DNA of 64,000 nucleotides from Leifsonia sp. Root4 (GCF_001425085.1 NZ_LMDN01000005.1:62001-126000), one strand, 5' to 3'. Counted from the first letter of the stretch, positions 7,487-16,466 are shown. The notes: generated from the sequence alone by a model not told the origin. Translations and numbers: made by a program.

Positions 7487-7840
7487 GTGACTGATTCCCT
7501 GCCGCTCTGCCCCGAATGCTCCAGCGAACACGCCTACGAGATGGGCGCGCTGCTGGTCTGCCCGATGTGTGGGCACGAGTGGGCCGCCGGCTCCGATGAC
7601 ACGGATGCCGAGGCTCCCGCCGCCGTCATCAAGGACGCCGTCGGCAACGTGCTCGCCGACGGTGACACCGTCACGGTGATCAAGGATCTCAAGGTCAAGG
7701 GCAGCTCAACCGTGATCAAGGTCGGCACCAAGGTGCGCGGCATCCGCTTGCTGCAGGGCGTCGGCGACCATGACATCGACTGCAAGGTCGACGGCGTCGG
7801 GCCGACGCAGCTCAAGTCGAGCGTCGTCAAGAAGGTCTAG
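7487..7840 (+). CDS. phnA: PhnA/YjdM family zinc-ribbon protein
   Basis: The 117-residue protein has an N-terminal zinc ribbon with Cys8, Cys11, Cys25 and Cys28 (CPEC...CPMC). A PhnA C-terminal domain follows, with KDAVGNVLADGDTVTVIKDLKVKGSS and the terminal DIDCKVDGVGPTQLKSSVVKKV, close to the family consensus. Despite the name, PhnA/YjdM is not phosphonoacetate hydrolase and its cellular role is unclear. The GTG start at 7487 is 6 bases after TACCCT (7475-7480), so the gene is probably leaderless. It is divergent from the hydrolase at 7426. Confidence 0.9.
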   Translation: MTDSLPLCPECSSEHAYEMGALLVCPMCGHEWAAGSDDTDAEAPAAVIKDAVGNVLADGDTVTVIKDLKVKGSSTVIKVGTKVRGIRLLQGVGDHDIDCKVDGVGPTQLKSSVVKKV

Positions 7841-7895
7841 CCGGGGCTCGCCGCCACGATACGGCGGCGCAGCCGAGCATCGCTAGGGTTGTCGG

Positions 7896-8780
7896 ATGCC
7901 AGAAACTGCCAGCACCCCGGGCCGCGCCGTCGCGTGGGAGCGCCACGAACTCGCCGTCGGCGACGTGACGATCAGCTATCTGCTGGGCGCAGCGGACGCG
8001 GAGGAGCCGGGCGCTCAAGCCCGGCCGACCGTCGTGTTCCTGCACGGCCTCGCCGGCAGCGCGGAGGAGTTCGTGCCGAGCGCGGAGGCGATCGGGCCTG
8101 GCTACCGCGTCGCGCTGATCGATCTGCGCGGGCACGGCCACAGCACGCGGCATCCGGATGACGCATCGCGCGAGGCCTATGTGCGCGACGTCATCGCGGT
8201 GATCGAGCAGCTGGAGGCCCCGGAAGGCGTCGCCCTGATCGGGCACTCGATGGGGGCGCACACCGCCATGCTCGTCGCCGCCGCGCGCCCGGAGCTCGTG
8301 CGCATGCTCGTGATGCTCGAGGGCGGGGTACAGGGCGCACCGCCCGAGGCGTCCGAGGGCATCGGCGCATACTTCGGCTCCTGGCCGGTTCCGTTCGCGG
8401 ATGCCGACGCCGCCGGCCGCTTCCTCGGTGACGGCCCGATCGCGCTCGCGTGGGCCGCGGACCTCGAGCAGCGGGCAGACGGCCTCTGGCCGCGCTTCGA
8501 CCCGGCATTCCTGCAGGCCTCCATCGCCGCCGTGCACGCGCACCCGCGCTGGGAGGAGTGGGAGGCGCTCGAGCCCGCGACCGCGCTCGTGTTCGCGCCA
8601 TCCGGCATGTTCGATGCCGATGGCAAGGACGCACTCATCGAGGCGCGCCCGGCGACTCTCCGCGTCGACCTCGGCGACGGCAGCCACGACGCCCACCTCG
8701 ATGCCACGGCGGAGTGGACGGCCGTGCTGCGCGATCTTCTCGGTCGGCTGGGGGATGGCCCGGTGCGCTGGGACTGGTGA
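7896..8780 (+). CDS. Alpha/beta fold hydrolase, leaderless
   Basis: A 294-residue alpha/beta hydrolase with the standard motif order. There is an oxyanion HGLAG at residues 50-54, the DLRGHGHS loop at 76-83, and the nucleophile elbow GHSMG with Ser118. A C-terminal His lies in LGDGSHDAHLDA. The family covers esterases, lipases and haloperoxidase-like enzymes, so specificity is open. ATG 7896 is 6 bases downstream of TAGGGT (7884-7889), which fits leaderless expression. The next gene, at 8810, has its own -10 box and is not obviously coupled. Confidence 0.85.
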   Translation: MPETASTPGRAVAWERHELAVGDVTISYLLGAADAEEPGAQARPTVVFLHGLAGSAEEFVPSAEAIGPGYRVALIDLRGHGHSTRHPDDASREAYVRDVIAVIEQLEAPEGVALIGHSMGAHTAMLVAAARPELVRMLVMLEGGVQGAPPEASEGIGAYFGSWPVPFADADAAGRFLGDGPIALAWAADLEQRADGLWPRFDPAFLQASIAAVHAHPRWEEWEALEPATALVFAPSGMFDADGKDALIEARPATLRVDLGDGSHDAHLDATAEWTAVLRDLLGRLGDGPVRWDW

Positions 8781-8809
8781 AGGGCACGGGCCCTGCCTAG
8801 GCTGGCCGC

Positions 8810-8998
8810 ATGAAATTCACACTCACCGTTGACATCGACGCGCTCGCCGGTGACCCGCAGGAGGAGCTCGCCCGGATCCTGCGGTACTGGGCCGGCAACC
8901 TCAAGCACTACGAGGTCGCCGAGGGATCCGCGGAGACCATCAGGGACTCGGCGTACACGGCGGTCGGCAGCTGGCAGTTCGCGCCGGCATCCGGCTGA
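8810..8998 (+). CDS. Small conserved-looking protein, leaderless
   Basis: A 62-residue acidic protein, MKFTLTVDIDALAGDPQEEL..., without membrane segments or cysteines. I do not recognise the family. Similar small proteins with a beta-strand start and an ARILRYWAGNLKHYE-type helix are common in actinobacteria. The gene has a clear TAGGCT box at 8798-8803, exactly 6 bases before ATG 8810, and this promoter context makes it more credible than length alone. It is convergent with the DUF6578-like gene. Confidence 0.65.
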   Translation: MKFTLTVDIDALAGDPQEELARILRYWAGNLKHYEVAEGSAETIRDSAYTAVGSWQFAPASG

Positions 8999-9017
8999 GC
9001 ACCCGCCCGAGCGGTGA

Positions 9018-9425
9018 TCAGGCCCAGGCGAGGTAGTGGGGCAGCACGGTGCCGTCGGGCAGCTCGAGCAGCACCCGGTACTCGCTGAGCCCGGCGTCAT
9101 CGCCGGCGCCCACCGAATCGAGTGCGCGCAGCTGCGGACGAGTGGTGTCGGCGGTGAGGGTGCCGCCCATCCCGGCCACGGGAACGCTCGGGTAGCTGAC
9201 CCCGGTGATCCCGGCGATGAGCCCCGCGAGGCGTCGCTGCGGCACATCGGCCGGAGTCTGCCCGTGATTGTCGACGGTGAAGCGCGGCACGTCGGCAGCG
9301 GGAGGCGGCAGGAGTTTTGCGGTGGGGTCGAGCGCGACCAGGTTGAAGCTCGCCGTCTCACCGAGCCGGATGGGCACGCCGCAGCATGCCTGCTCCCAGC
9401 CGTCGACCACCACTTCGATGCGCAC
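9018..9425 (-). CDS. DUF6578-like protein
   Basis: About 135 residues starting VRIEVVVDGWEQACCGVPIRLG. The N-terminal V-D-G-W-x-x-x-C-C-G-x-P-F/I pattern resembles DUF6578 proteins of actinobacteria, whose function is unknown. GTG 9425 is chosen because the family starts here and because it lies 4 bases after the stop of the symporter gene, implying translational coupling. The longer ATG 9464 start would extend into the symporter gene in another frame. I cannot add a biochemical role. Confidence 0.6.
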   Translation of the reverse strand: MRIEVVVDGWEQACCGVPIRLGETASFNLVALDPTAKLLPPPAADVPRFTVDNHGQTPADVPQRRLAGLIAGITGVSYPSVPVAGMGGTLTADTTRPQLRALDSVGAGDDAGLSEYRVLLELPDGTVLPHYLAWA

Positions 9426-9429
9426 GCGC

Positions 9430-10326
9430 TCAGGGCCCCGCCGGCACGGCTGTCGGTGCGTCATCCGCCCGCGAGCGATCGGCCGCGCGCAGGCCGAAGC
9501 CGAAGGCGAGCGCGATGAAGAACATCAGCACACCGTAGACGGCGGCGGGCAGCGAGAGCTCGATGCTGTCGAGCACGGTCTGGGCGATGACGATCGCGAG
9601 GGTCGCATTGTGGATGCCGATCTCGAAGGCGCTGGCGACCGACTGGCGTCGCTCCACCCGGAACAGGCGCGGCACGAAGAAACCGATGCTGAGGCTGAGC
9701 AGGCAGAACAGCGTCGTGATGAGCGCGAGCTGGCCGAGGTTGGCCAGCAGGATCTCCCGGTTCGAGATGATCGCGCCGACGATCACGACGATCAAGATCA
9801 CGATGGACGCGATGCGCACGGGCTTGTCCATCGCGTCGGCGAAACGTGTGCGCCAGCCACGCACCAGCATGCCGAGCGCGACGGGGGCCAGCACGATCAC
9901 GAACACCTCGACGGTCTTTGACAGCTGCAGACCGAGCGACGCATCGCCGGGCAGGAAGTAGGCGATCGCGAGGTTCGTGATGAGCGGCAGCGTCACCACG
10001 GCAATCACCGAGTTGATGGCGGTGAGCGAGATGTTCAGTGCCACGTCGCCGCGGAACAGGTGGCTGTAGAGATTGGCCGTCGTGCCGCCGGGGGAGGCGG
10101 CGAGCAGCATCATGCCGACCGCGAGCACGGGCGGCAGCTGGAAGGCGAGCACCAACCCGAAGCACACGAGGGGTAAGACGAGCAGCTGGCAGACCAAGGC
10201 GATGAAGACAGCCCTCGGGTGCTTCGCCACGCGTGTGAAGTCGCGGGGCGTCAGGCTCAGACCGAGGCCGAACATGATGATGCCGAGCGCGACGGGCAAT
10301 CCGATGGTGGTCAACGTTGATCCCAT
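9430..10326 (-). CDS. Bile acid:sodium symporter (BASS/SBF) family transporter
   Basis: A 298-residue integral membrane protein with about nine to ten hydrophobic segments. BASS-family marks are AASPGGTTANLYSHLFRGD in the middle and EIGIHNATLAI near residue 235-245, the sodium-site crossover regions. In bacteria such proteins carry organic anions such as pantoate, pyruvate or bile acids; the substrate here is unknown. On the minus strand CATACT lies 6 bases before ATG 10326, a possible leaderless arrangement. The DUF6578-like gene follows 4 bases after its stop, forming a two-gene operon. Confidence 0.85.
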   Translation of the reverse strand: MGSTLTTIGLPVALGIIMFGLGLSLTPRDFTRVAKHPRAVFIALVCQLLVLPLVCFGLVLAFQLPPVLAVGMMLLAASPGGTTANLYSHLFRGDVALNISLTAINSVIAVVTLPLITNLAIAYFLPGDASLGLQLSKTVEVFVIVLAPVALGMLVRGWRTRFADAMDKPVRIASIVILIVVIVGAIISNREILLANLGQLALITTLFCLLSLSIGFFVPRLFRVERRQSVASAFEIGIHNATLAIVIAQTVLDSIELSLPAAVYGVLMFFIALAFGFGLRAADRSRADDAPTAVPAGP

Positions 10327-10385
10327 CGCATCAGTATGGCCGATACCCAGCCAGCGGGCGTGAGCCTCGCTCTAGACTCCATCAG

Positions 10386-10904
10386 GTGGACGATGAGCAG
10401 AGGCGGGCGGCGGCGGCCATCATCGACGCAGCGCTCGCGGACGCCGTTCTGCAGCTGACAGCGGCGGGTTCCCGCACGGAGGCCATCGCCCGTTTCGAGC
10501 CGGCGCGGCGGCGGGCGCTGTTGTTCACCGCGGAACCGCGGATGGTGCCCCTCGGCCGTGTGTGGCGCCTCGGCGTCTTCCTGCTCGGCATCGACGGGCA
10601 GCTCTACGCGACCGGGCACACGACGCGGGCCGTCGATCCACGCCATCCCGGCTACCAATCGGTGTCGGCCGAGGAGCGCCGTGGTTACCGGGCGGCGGCC
10701 TTCCGCGGACCGTTCGAACGCGGCGAGACCGTGAACTTCGACGCCGAGCGGATCGCACTCGGCGAGGAGCCGACATCCGCCGCATCGCCCCTCGTCGTGC
10801 GAGACGGGCAGCCGTTCGTGCGCTGGAGCGCAACGGCATCCGATGACGCGCTGCGCCCATTCGCCGACTATCTGGCAGAACGCGTCGAGCTGCTGCGAGG
10901 ATGA
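10386..10904 (+). CDS. Hypothetical protein, leaderless
   Basis: A 172-residue soluble protein, VDDEQRRAAAAIIDAALADAVLQLTAAG..., with an N-terminal helical part and a mixed alpha/beta remainder. I do not recognise a domain. The GTG start at 10386 lies 7 bases after TAGACT (10373-10378), a typical leaderless promoter in this window; the longer ATG 10317 start is therefore unlikely and would overlap the divergent symporter. The C-terminus LAERVELLRG ends 39 bases before the DUF1801 gene, so the two may be co-transcribed. Confidence 0.6.
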   Translation: MDDEQRRAAAAIIDAALADAVLQLTAAGSRTEAIARFEPARRRALLFTAEPRMVPLGRVWRLGVFLLGIDGQLYATGHTTRAVDPRHPGYQSVSAEERRGYRAAAFRGPFERGETVNFDAERIALGEEPTSAASPLVVRDGQPFVRWSATASDDALRPFADYLAERVELLRG

Positions 10905-10943
10905 GGGCACCGCACCTCACGCGGTTCGAGAGAGGGGCCGCGG

Positions 10944-11333
10944 ATGTCGAGAGCTGAAGTCGAGCACTACCTGAGCGCGCTGCAGCACCCGCTCGCCGGC
11001 GTGCTCACCGAGCTCTGCACGCTCGTGCGGCAGAGCGACCCGCGAGTCGACGAGACGATCAAGTGGAATGCGCCGAGCTTCTTCATCAGCGACCACTTCG
11101 CGACGACCGGGGTGGTGCCGAAGGGTGGGATCCGCCTCGTGCTGCACACCGGCGCGAAGAAGCGCGCGGTTCCGCTGGTGGTCACGATCGACGGCGCGGA
11201 CGGGCTCCTGGAGTGGAAGGGCACGGATCGGGCGGTCGTCAGCTTCGACGGCGACGAGCAGTTCGAGGCATGCCGGGAGCGCCTCGCCGCGGTGCTGCCG
11301 CAGTGGATCGCCCAGACCCAGCTGCGGGACTAG
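10944..11333 (+). CDS. DUF1801 (YdhG-like) protein
   Basis: A 129-residue protein that matches the DUF1801 pattern. It has an N-terminal helix VEHYLSALQHPLAGVLTELCTLVRQSDPRVDETIKWNAPSF with the signature E-x-I-K-W-x-x-P-x-F. It continues with RLVLHTGAKKRA and a C-terminal helix ending at LPQWIAQ. The fold is related to frataxin-like/YdhG proteins and its function is unknown. ATG 10944 has GAGAGG a few bases upstream. It is convergent with the GntR gene, only 11 bases apart. Confidence 0.8.
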   Translation: MSRAEVEHYLSALQHPLAGVLTELCTLVRQSDPRVDETIKWNAPSFFISDHFATTGVVPKGGIRLVLHTGAKKRAVPLVVTIDGADGLLEWKGTDRAVVSFDGDEQFEACRERLAAVLPQWIAQTQLRD

Positions 11334-11344
11334 GCGGCGCGCGT

Positions 11345-12034
11345 TCAGACCGCGAGGAACGGTTCGAGCGCCTCGAGGATCGGGCGGCGGCCGAGTTCGA
11401 TGTGGGCGTAGGCCTGCGCCGCCGCGAGCTCAGCCTTGCCGCCGACGATCGCATCGAGGAGCTGGCGGTGCTCGAGCGAGTGTTCGCTCTCGCCGCGGGC
11501 TTCGTGGGTCAGCCGGAAGATCCACTCCATGCGGCCGAGCATGGGCTCGAGGCTGCGCACCAACAGACTGTTGCCGGAGAGCCGCACCATCTCGGCGTGG
11601 AATTGCACATTCGACTCGATGCCCTCCGCCGTCTCGCCCGCCGCGAGGTGCCGCTCCGAGCGAGCGAGGAGTTCGGCGAGACGTGCGGCGGAGGCGAGCC
11701 CGGCGTGCACGCGGAGCGCGGCCTGCCGGGTCGCGAACGGCTCGATGCAGAGCCGTGCGTCGAAGAGTTCCGCGATGTCGTCGGCCGTCACGGACCTCAC
11801 CACCGCGCCACGGTGCGGTTCCGTCACCACGAAGCCCTCGGATTCCAAACGCTGCAGCGCCTGGCGCACGGGAACGCGGGAGACCTCGAACCGTTCGGAG
11901 AGTTCGCGCTCCTTCAGCCGCGCACCCGGAGCGGGTTCGCCGGAGATGATGGAGCGCAGCAGCGCGCGGTAGACGCCGTCCGCGAGCCCCTCGCGGTCGG
12001 TGCCCTCGCCCTGCGTCGTGTGGTCCTGCTGCAT
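11345..12034 (-). CDS. GntR/FadR-family transcriptional regulator with FCD domain
   Basis: A 229-residue regulator. The N-terminal winged HTH (about 18-80) has LADGVYRALLRSIISGEPAPGARLKERELSERFEVSRVPVRQALQRLESEGFV, the standard GntR motif. The C-terminal all-helical FCD domain includes LFDARLCIEPFATRQAA, FHAEMVRLSGN and EHRQLLDAI with the usual metal-binding His/Asp residues. It is divergent from the amidohydrolase/MFS pair, and two GntR-type palindromes lie between them. It is therefore the likely local repressor, responding to the substrate or product of the amidohydrolase. The start has GGGAGCAGCG just upstream. Confidence 0.9.
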   Translation of the reverse strand: MQQDHTTQGEGTDREGLADGVYRALLRSIISGEPAPGARLKERELSERFEVSRVPVRQALQRLESEGFVVTEPHRGAVVRSVTADDIAELFDARLCIEPFATRQAALRVHAGLASAARLAELLARSERHLAAGETAEGIESNVQFHAEMVRLSGNSLLVRSLEPMLGRMEWIFRLTHEARGESEHSLEHRQLLDAIVGGKAELAAAQAYAHIELGRRPILEALEPFLAV

Positions 12035-12090
12035 CGCTGCTCCCTGCGCTCCGGCATCACGTGCGCTCGCGCGCTCGCGCGCTCCGCTTC

Positions 12091-12195
12091 TGGTATTCCA
12101 AATCTACCGCATGGCCAGAATCTGGGAACGAAGTGTCGCATCATTACAGTGAAGTTCTGAGGCTCACAGAAGCAAGAAATTGCTTTGGTATACAA
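12091..12195. promoter_or_regulatory. GntR/FCD operator candidates and divergent promoter region
   Basis: TTGGTATACAA at 12185-12195 has the T-x-GTATAC-x-A core typical of FCD-type GntR regulators. A second, imperfect site TGGTATTCCA lies at 12091-12100, close to the regulator gene start. The two sites flank the divergent promoters of the GntR gene (12034) and the amidohydrolase (12233), a common autoregulated layout. The link is inferred from position and motif. Confidence 0.55.
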
Positions 12196-12232
12196 TTATG
12201 TGGATACTCGTGCGGCGAAAGGACGATCATCC

Positions 12233-13492
12233 ATGCTCATTCAGGACGTACGACCGTGGGGCGGGCCAGCCGTCGATGTCATCGTCAGCGACGGCAGGAT
12301 CAGCGAGCTGCGCCCGCGTGGCGCGGGCGGATCCGCCGACACCGGGGCGGCGGCATCCGCACGCCCCGATGCCGCACAGGCCCTCGAGCACGAGATCGTC
12401 GACGGGCGCGGGCGACTGCTGCTTCCCGCCTTCAGTGACGTGCACGTGCACCTCGACTCGAGCAGAATCGGGCTGCCGTTCCGTGAGCACACCGGGGCGC
12501 CCGGGGTCTGGGCGATGATGCTGAACGACCGGAACAACTGGCGCGACGCCGAGGTCGGACTCCCTGAGCGAGTCGCGGGCACGCTCGAACGGATGATCGC
12601 CAGGGGCACGACCCGCGTGCGCAGCTACGCCCAGGTCGACGTCGACTGCAGGCTGGAGAAGCTCGACGCGGTGCTCGCGGCCAAGCAGACCTTCGCGCAG
12701 CACGCGGACGTGCAGATCATGATCTTCCCCCAGGCCGGAATTCTGCGGGAGGCCGGGACGGTGGAGGTGTTGGAGGAGGCACTGAAGCAGGGCGCGGACG
12801 TCATGGGCGGCATCGACCCCAGCCAACTCGATCGCGACCCGGCACGTCACCTCGACATCGTCTTCGGCTTGGCCGAGAAGTACCAGGTCGAGGTCGACAT
12901 TCACCTGCACGAGCCGGGCGAGCTGGGGGTGTTCAGCACGGAGCTCATCCTCGAGCGCACGCGCGCTCTGGGCATGCAGGGTAAGGTCACGCTCTCGCAC
13001 GCCTACGAACTCGGGGCGGTCTCGGATGCCGTCAGCCGACGCCTCATCGACGACTTCGCCGAGCTCGACATCGCCATGGCGACCGTCGCGCCGGCGGCGC
13101 GGAACCAGTTGTCACTGCTCCAGCTGGTTGAGGCCGGGGTGCGCGTCGGACTCGGTGAGGACGGTCAGCGCGATTACTGGAGCCCGTACGGCAACTGCGA
13201 CATGCTCGATCGCACGTGGCAGTTGGCGTTCACGAACGGCTTCAGGCGGGACGATCACGTCGAACTCGCGCTCGCCGTCGCGACGATGGGCGGCGCGAGC
13301 ATCATGTCGCACGAGTCCCCGCGCCTGAGCGGCCTCGGCGATCGGCCCGGCATCGCGGTGGGGGATCGCGCCGACCTCGTGCTCGTCGACGGTGAGACCC
13401 CGACGAGCGCCGTGATGGACCGCGGGCTCGACCGCACCGTCATCCACGATGGCCGTGTCGTCGCCGACGGGCTGCATGTCCTCGGACACTGA
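12233..13492 (+). CDS. Amidohydrolase, cytosine-deaminase-like
   Basis: A 419-residue TIM-barrel metal-dependent hydrolase. It has the metal ligands HVHLD (about residues 71-75), a second-shell HLHEPG, SHAYELG, and the acidic motif GEDGQRDYWSPYGN. The last corresponds to the catalytic G-x-D-x-x-R-D-x-W-x-P-x-G of cytosine deaminases and related N-heterocycle deaminases. ATG 12233 is preferred over ATG 12185 because AAAGGA lies upstream. It is divergent from a GntR/FCD regulator and overlaps the following CynX-like transporter by 17 bases, suggesting uptake and hydrolysis of one nitrogen compound. The exact substrate is unknown. Confidence 0.85.
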   Translation: MLIQDVRPWGGPAVDVIVSDGRISELRPRGAGGSADTGAAASARPDAAQALEHEIVDGRGRLLLPAFSDVHVHLDSSRIGLPFREHTGAPGVWAMMLNDRNNWRDAEVGLPERVAGTLERMIARGTTRVRSYAQVDVDCRLEKLDAVLAAKQTFAQHADVQIMIFPQAGILREAGTVEVLEEALKQGADVMGGIDPSQLDRDPARHLDIVFGLAEKYQVEVDIHLHEPGELGVFSTELILERTRALGMQGKVTLSHAYELGAVSDAVSRRLIDDFAELDIAMATVAPAARNQLSLLQLVEAGVRVGLGEDGQRDYWSPYGNCDMLDRTWQLAFTNGFRRDDHVELALAVATMGGASIMSHESPRLSGLGDRPGIAVGDRADLVLVDGETPTSAVMDRGLDRTVIHDGRVVADGLHVLGH

Positions 13493-14756
13493 GCCTCGTA
13501 CCGCCAGCCGCACGCGCAGCCGCTCGACCCGCAGACGCTCTGCCCGAAGCTACGGTTCCGCCATCGGCCTCGCCGCGGCGCTGCTCGTCGGCATCAACCT
13601 GCGGCCGGCGATCACCTCGGTCGCCGCTCTGCTCGATGAGGCGAGCGCACACTTCGGGCTGAGCGCGGAGCTCTCGAGCGTGCTCGTGACCTTGCCTGTG
13701 ATCGCCTTCGGCCTCACGGCTCCGATCGGGCCGTGGCTGGCGCGGCGCACCGGTGTCGCCGGGGCGCTCGGCTGGGCGATGGTCGCCCTCGCTGTGGCTC
13801 TCGCGCTGCGCGTTCTCGCGCCGGCCCTGCTGCTGCCGGGCACGTTCCTGGCCGGAGCCGCAATCATGGCGGCCGGCACCCTGCTGCCGCAGTACCTCAA
13901 GTCGTTGAACGCGAGCGGTCTCTGGATCGGGCTCAGCAGCATGTCGTTCGGCGTCGGCGCCGCGCTCGGCGCCGGTCTCGTCGTGCCGATCCACCGCGCG
14001 ACGGGCGAGAGCGTCCCCGTGGCGCTCGGACTCTGGTCGGCGCTCGCCGTCGTCGCGGCCGTGGCGATCATCCTCGTGGCGCGCCGGGGCGATACCTCCA
14101 GGAATCATCACCGACCACGCCTGGCGATTCCCGCCGGTGGCGGCGGAACGATCTCGCTCGTGACCGCGGTGTTCGGCTTGCAGGCCCTGCTCTACTTCGC
14201 GGTGACGGCGTGGATGCCGCAGTTCCTGGCCGATCGCGGCGTCGCGGCCGAGGAGCGCGGCTGGCTGCTCGCCTGGTTCAGCGTCGCGGGATTCCTGCCG
14301 ACGCTGCTCACGCCGATGATCGCGCGCAGACCCGCGGTGCTCCGCTGGTTCGGCCCCGGCCTGGGCGTCGCCGTGCTGCTCGGGCTCGGCTGGCTCGCCG
14401 TCGCGAGCACTGGGCAGTACGTCTGGGTGGTCGGTGTGCTCGGTGCCGTGCAGAGCGCGGCGTTCGGGCTCGCGATCAGTCTCATCGTCGGTCTGTCGGC
14501 GAACCCTCCGACGGCCGGTGTGATGTCCGCGGTCGGGCAGGGCGCTGGATACGCCGTCGCGGGGACCGGGTCGCTGCTGATCGGCGTCGTGCACGCGGCA
14601 TCCGGAGGCTGGGCGCTGAGCTTCGCACTCATGAGCGGGCTCGCCGCCCTGCTGAGCCTCGCGGTCGCGCTGGTCATCAGGCGGAAGCCGGTAGACCTCC
14701 TCGATCACGCCTCCGCGCGGCCCGAAGCGGCGGAGCGCCCGACCCACCCGGCATAG
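13476..14756 (+). CDS. MFS transporter, CynX/NimT type
   Basis: About 426 residues with twelve predicted membrane segments after a basic cytoplasmic N-terminus (RTRSRSTRRRSARS). The first segment LLVGINLRPAITSVAALLDEASAHFGLS is the hallmark of the CynX/NimT family (G-x-N-L-R-P-x-I-T-S). Members include cyanate and 2-nitroimidazole transporters. ATG 13476 lies within the last codons of the amidohydrolase gene, so the two are translationally coupled and probably act on the same compound. A longer start at 13449 would deepen the overlap. The direction of transport is not known. Confidence 0.85.
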   Translation: MSSDTEPRTASRTRSRSTRRRSARSYGSAIGLAAALLVGINLRPAITSVAALLDEASAHFGLSAELSSVLVTLPVIAFGLTAPIGPWLARRTGVAGALGWAMVALAVALALRVLAPALLLPGTFLAGAAIMAAGTLLPQYLKSLNASGLWIGLSSMSFGVGAALGAGLVVPIHRATGESVPVALGLWSALAVVAAVAIILVARRGDTSRNHHRPRLAIPAGGGGTISLVTAVFGLQALLYFAVTAWMPQFLADRGVAAEERGWLLAWFSVAGFLPTLLTPMIARRPAVLRWFGPGLGVAVLLGLGWLAVASTGQYVWVVGVLGAVQSAAFGLAISLIVGLSANPPTAGVMSAVGQGAGYAVAGTGSLLIGVVHAASGGWALSFALMSGLAALLSLAVALVIRRKPVDLLDHASARPEAAERPTHPA

Positions 14757-14765
14757 GGTTGACGG

Positions 14766-16466
14766 GTGACTGCAACACTCGTGGCCCAGGGCCTTGCCGG
14801 CGGATACGCCCACCGCACCCTTTTCGAAGCGCTCGACCTCACGGTCGCTCCCGGGGACGTGGTCGGCGTGGTCGGCGCCAACGGCGCGGGCAAGTCGACG
14901 CTGCTGCGCATCCTCGGTGGCGAGCTCGAGCCACAGGCTGGAACGGTGAGCCTCTCGCCCCGCGACGCCTTCGTCGGCTGGCTGCCGCAGGAGCACGAGC
15001 GAGTCGCCGGCGAGAGCATCGCCGCCTACATCGGCCGTCGCACGGGGTGCACGGTGGCGACGGAGCAGATGGATGCCGCAGCGGCCGCCCTCGGCGATCC
15101 AACGCTCGCGGCTCCGGGAACCGACCCGTCCGACGTCTATTCGGTCGCGCTAGAGCGCTGGCTGGCCAGCGGAGCTGCCGACCTCGACGAGCGGCTGCCC
15201 GTCGTGCTGGCCGAGCTCGGCATGAGCATGAGTGCGGGCGCCGGCAACGACGATGCCGCTCAGACGGAGCACACGCTGAGCCCCGAGTCGCTGATGACCT
15301 CCCTCTCCGGTGGGCAGGCGGCCCGCGTCGGCCTCGCCGCCCTGCTGCTCTCCCGCTTCGACATCGTGCTGCTCGACGAGCCGACGAACGACCTCGATCT
15401 GGATGGACTGGAACGGCTGGAGGCCTTCGTCAGCGGAATCCGGGGCGGCGTCGTACTCGTCAGCCACGACCGTGAGTTCCTCGCCCGCAGCGTCACGAAG
15501 GTGCTTGAGCTCGACCTCGCGCAGAACGCCAACCGCATCTTCGGCGGCGGCTACGACTCCTACCTGGAGGAGCGTGAGACGGCCAGGCGACACAAGCGTG
15601 AGGACTACGAGGAGTTCGCAGCCAAGAAGGCCGACCTCGTCGGGCGGGCCCGCACCCAGCGCGAATGGTCGAGCCAGGGCGTGCGCAACGCGATGAAGAA
15701 GTCGCCGGACAATGACAAGATCCGCCGCAAGGCCTCGGTGGAGTCCAGCGAGAAGCAGGCGCAGAAGGTGCGCCAGATGGAGAGCCGCATCGCGCGCCTC
15801 GACGAGGTCGACGAGCCGCGCAAGGAGTGGCAGCTCGAGTTCACGATCGGTGCGGCGCCGCGCTCCAGCTCGGTGGTCAGCACCCTGAACGCCGCCGTCA
15901 TCCAGCAGGGCGACTTCACCCTCGGCCCCGTCTCACTGCAGGTGAACGCCGGCGAGCGCATCGGCATCACCGGGCCGAACGGGGCGGGCAAGTCCACCCT
16001 GCTGCGTGCGCTGCTCGGGCGTCAGACGCCGGATGCCGGCAGCGCCAGCCTCGGTGCGAACGTCGCCATCGGCGAGGTCGACCAAGCGCGCAGCCAGTTC
16101 ACCGGCAGCGCGCCGCTGGCCGAGGCCTTCGAGGCGCTCGTGCCGGAGATGGCGGCCGCAGACGTGCGCACACTGCTGGCCAAGTTCGGGCTGAAGGCCG
16201 ACCACGTGCTGCGCCCGGTCGAGGCGCTCTCGCCGGGCGAGCGAACCAGGGCCGGGCTGGCCCTGCTACAGGCGCGCGGCGTGAACGTTCTCGTGCTCGA
16301 TGAACCGACGAACCACCTCGACCTGGCCGCGATCGAGCAGCTGGAGCAGGCGCTGGAGAGCTACGAGGGCACGCTCCTGCTCGTCACGCACGACCGGCGC
16401 ATGCTCGACACCGTGCGGATCGAGCGGCGCTGGCACGTGGAATCCGGAACGGTGACGGAGCTCTAG
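14766..16466 (+). CDS. ABC-F family ATP-binding protein
   Basis: A 566-residue protein with two ABC domains and no membrane segments. Walker A boxes are GANGAGKST (about 37-45) and GPNGAGKST (about 403-411). Signatures are LSGGQ (about 181) and LSPGE (about 487), with LLDEPTNDLDL and VLDEPTNHLDL as Walker B/D-loops. The charged interdomain linker (HKREDYEEFAAKKADL...KARRKASVESSEKQ-type) is the P-site tRNA-interacting motif region. ABC-F proteins act on ribosomes, in translation or antibiotic resistance; which applies here is unknown. The GTG start lies 6 bases after TAGGGT (14754-14759), so the message is probably leaderless. Confidence 0.9.
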   Translation: MTATLVAQGLAGGYAHRTLFEALDLTVAPGDVVGVVGANGAGKSTLLRILGGELEPQAGTVSLSPRDAFVGWLPQEHERVAGESIAAYIGRRTGCTVATEQMDAAAAALGDPTLAAPGTDPSDVYSVALERWLASGAADLDERLPVVLAELGMSMSAGAGNDDAAQTEHTLSPESLMTSLSGGQAARVGLAALLLSRFDIVLLDEPTNDLDLDGLERLEAFVSGIRGGVVLVSHDREFLARSVTKVLELDLAQNANRIFGGGYDSYLEERETARRHKREDYEEFAAKKADLVGRARTQREWSSQGVRNAMKKSPDNDKIRRKASVESSEKQAQKVRQMESRIARLDEVDEPRKEWQLEFTIGAAPRSSSVVSTLNAAVIQQGDFTLGPVSLQVNAGERIGITGPNGAGKSTLLRALLGRQTPDAGSASLGANVAIGEVDQARSQFTGSAPLAEAFEALVPEMAAADVRTLLAKFGLKADHVLRPVEALSPGERTRAGLALLQARGVNVLVLDEPTNHLDLAAIEQLEQALESYEGTLLLVTHDRRMLDTVRIERRWHVESGTVTEL

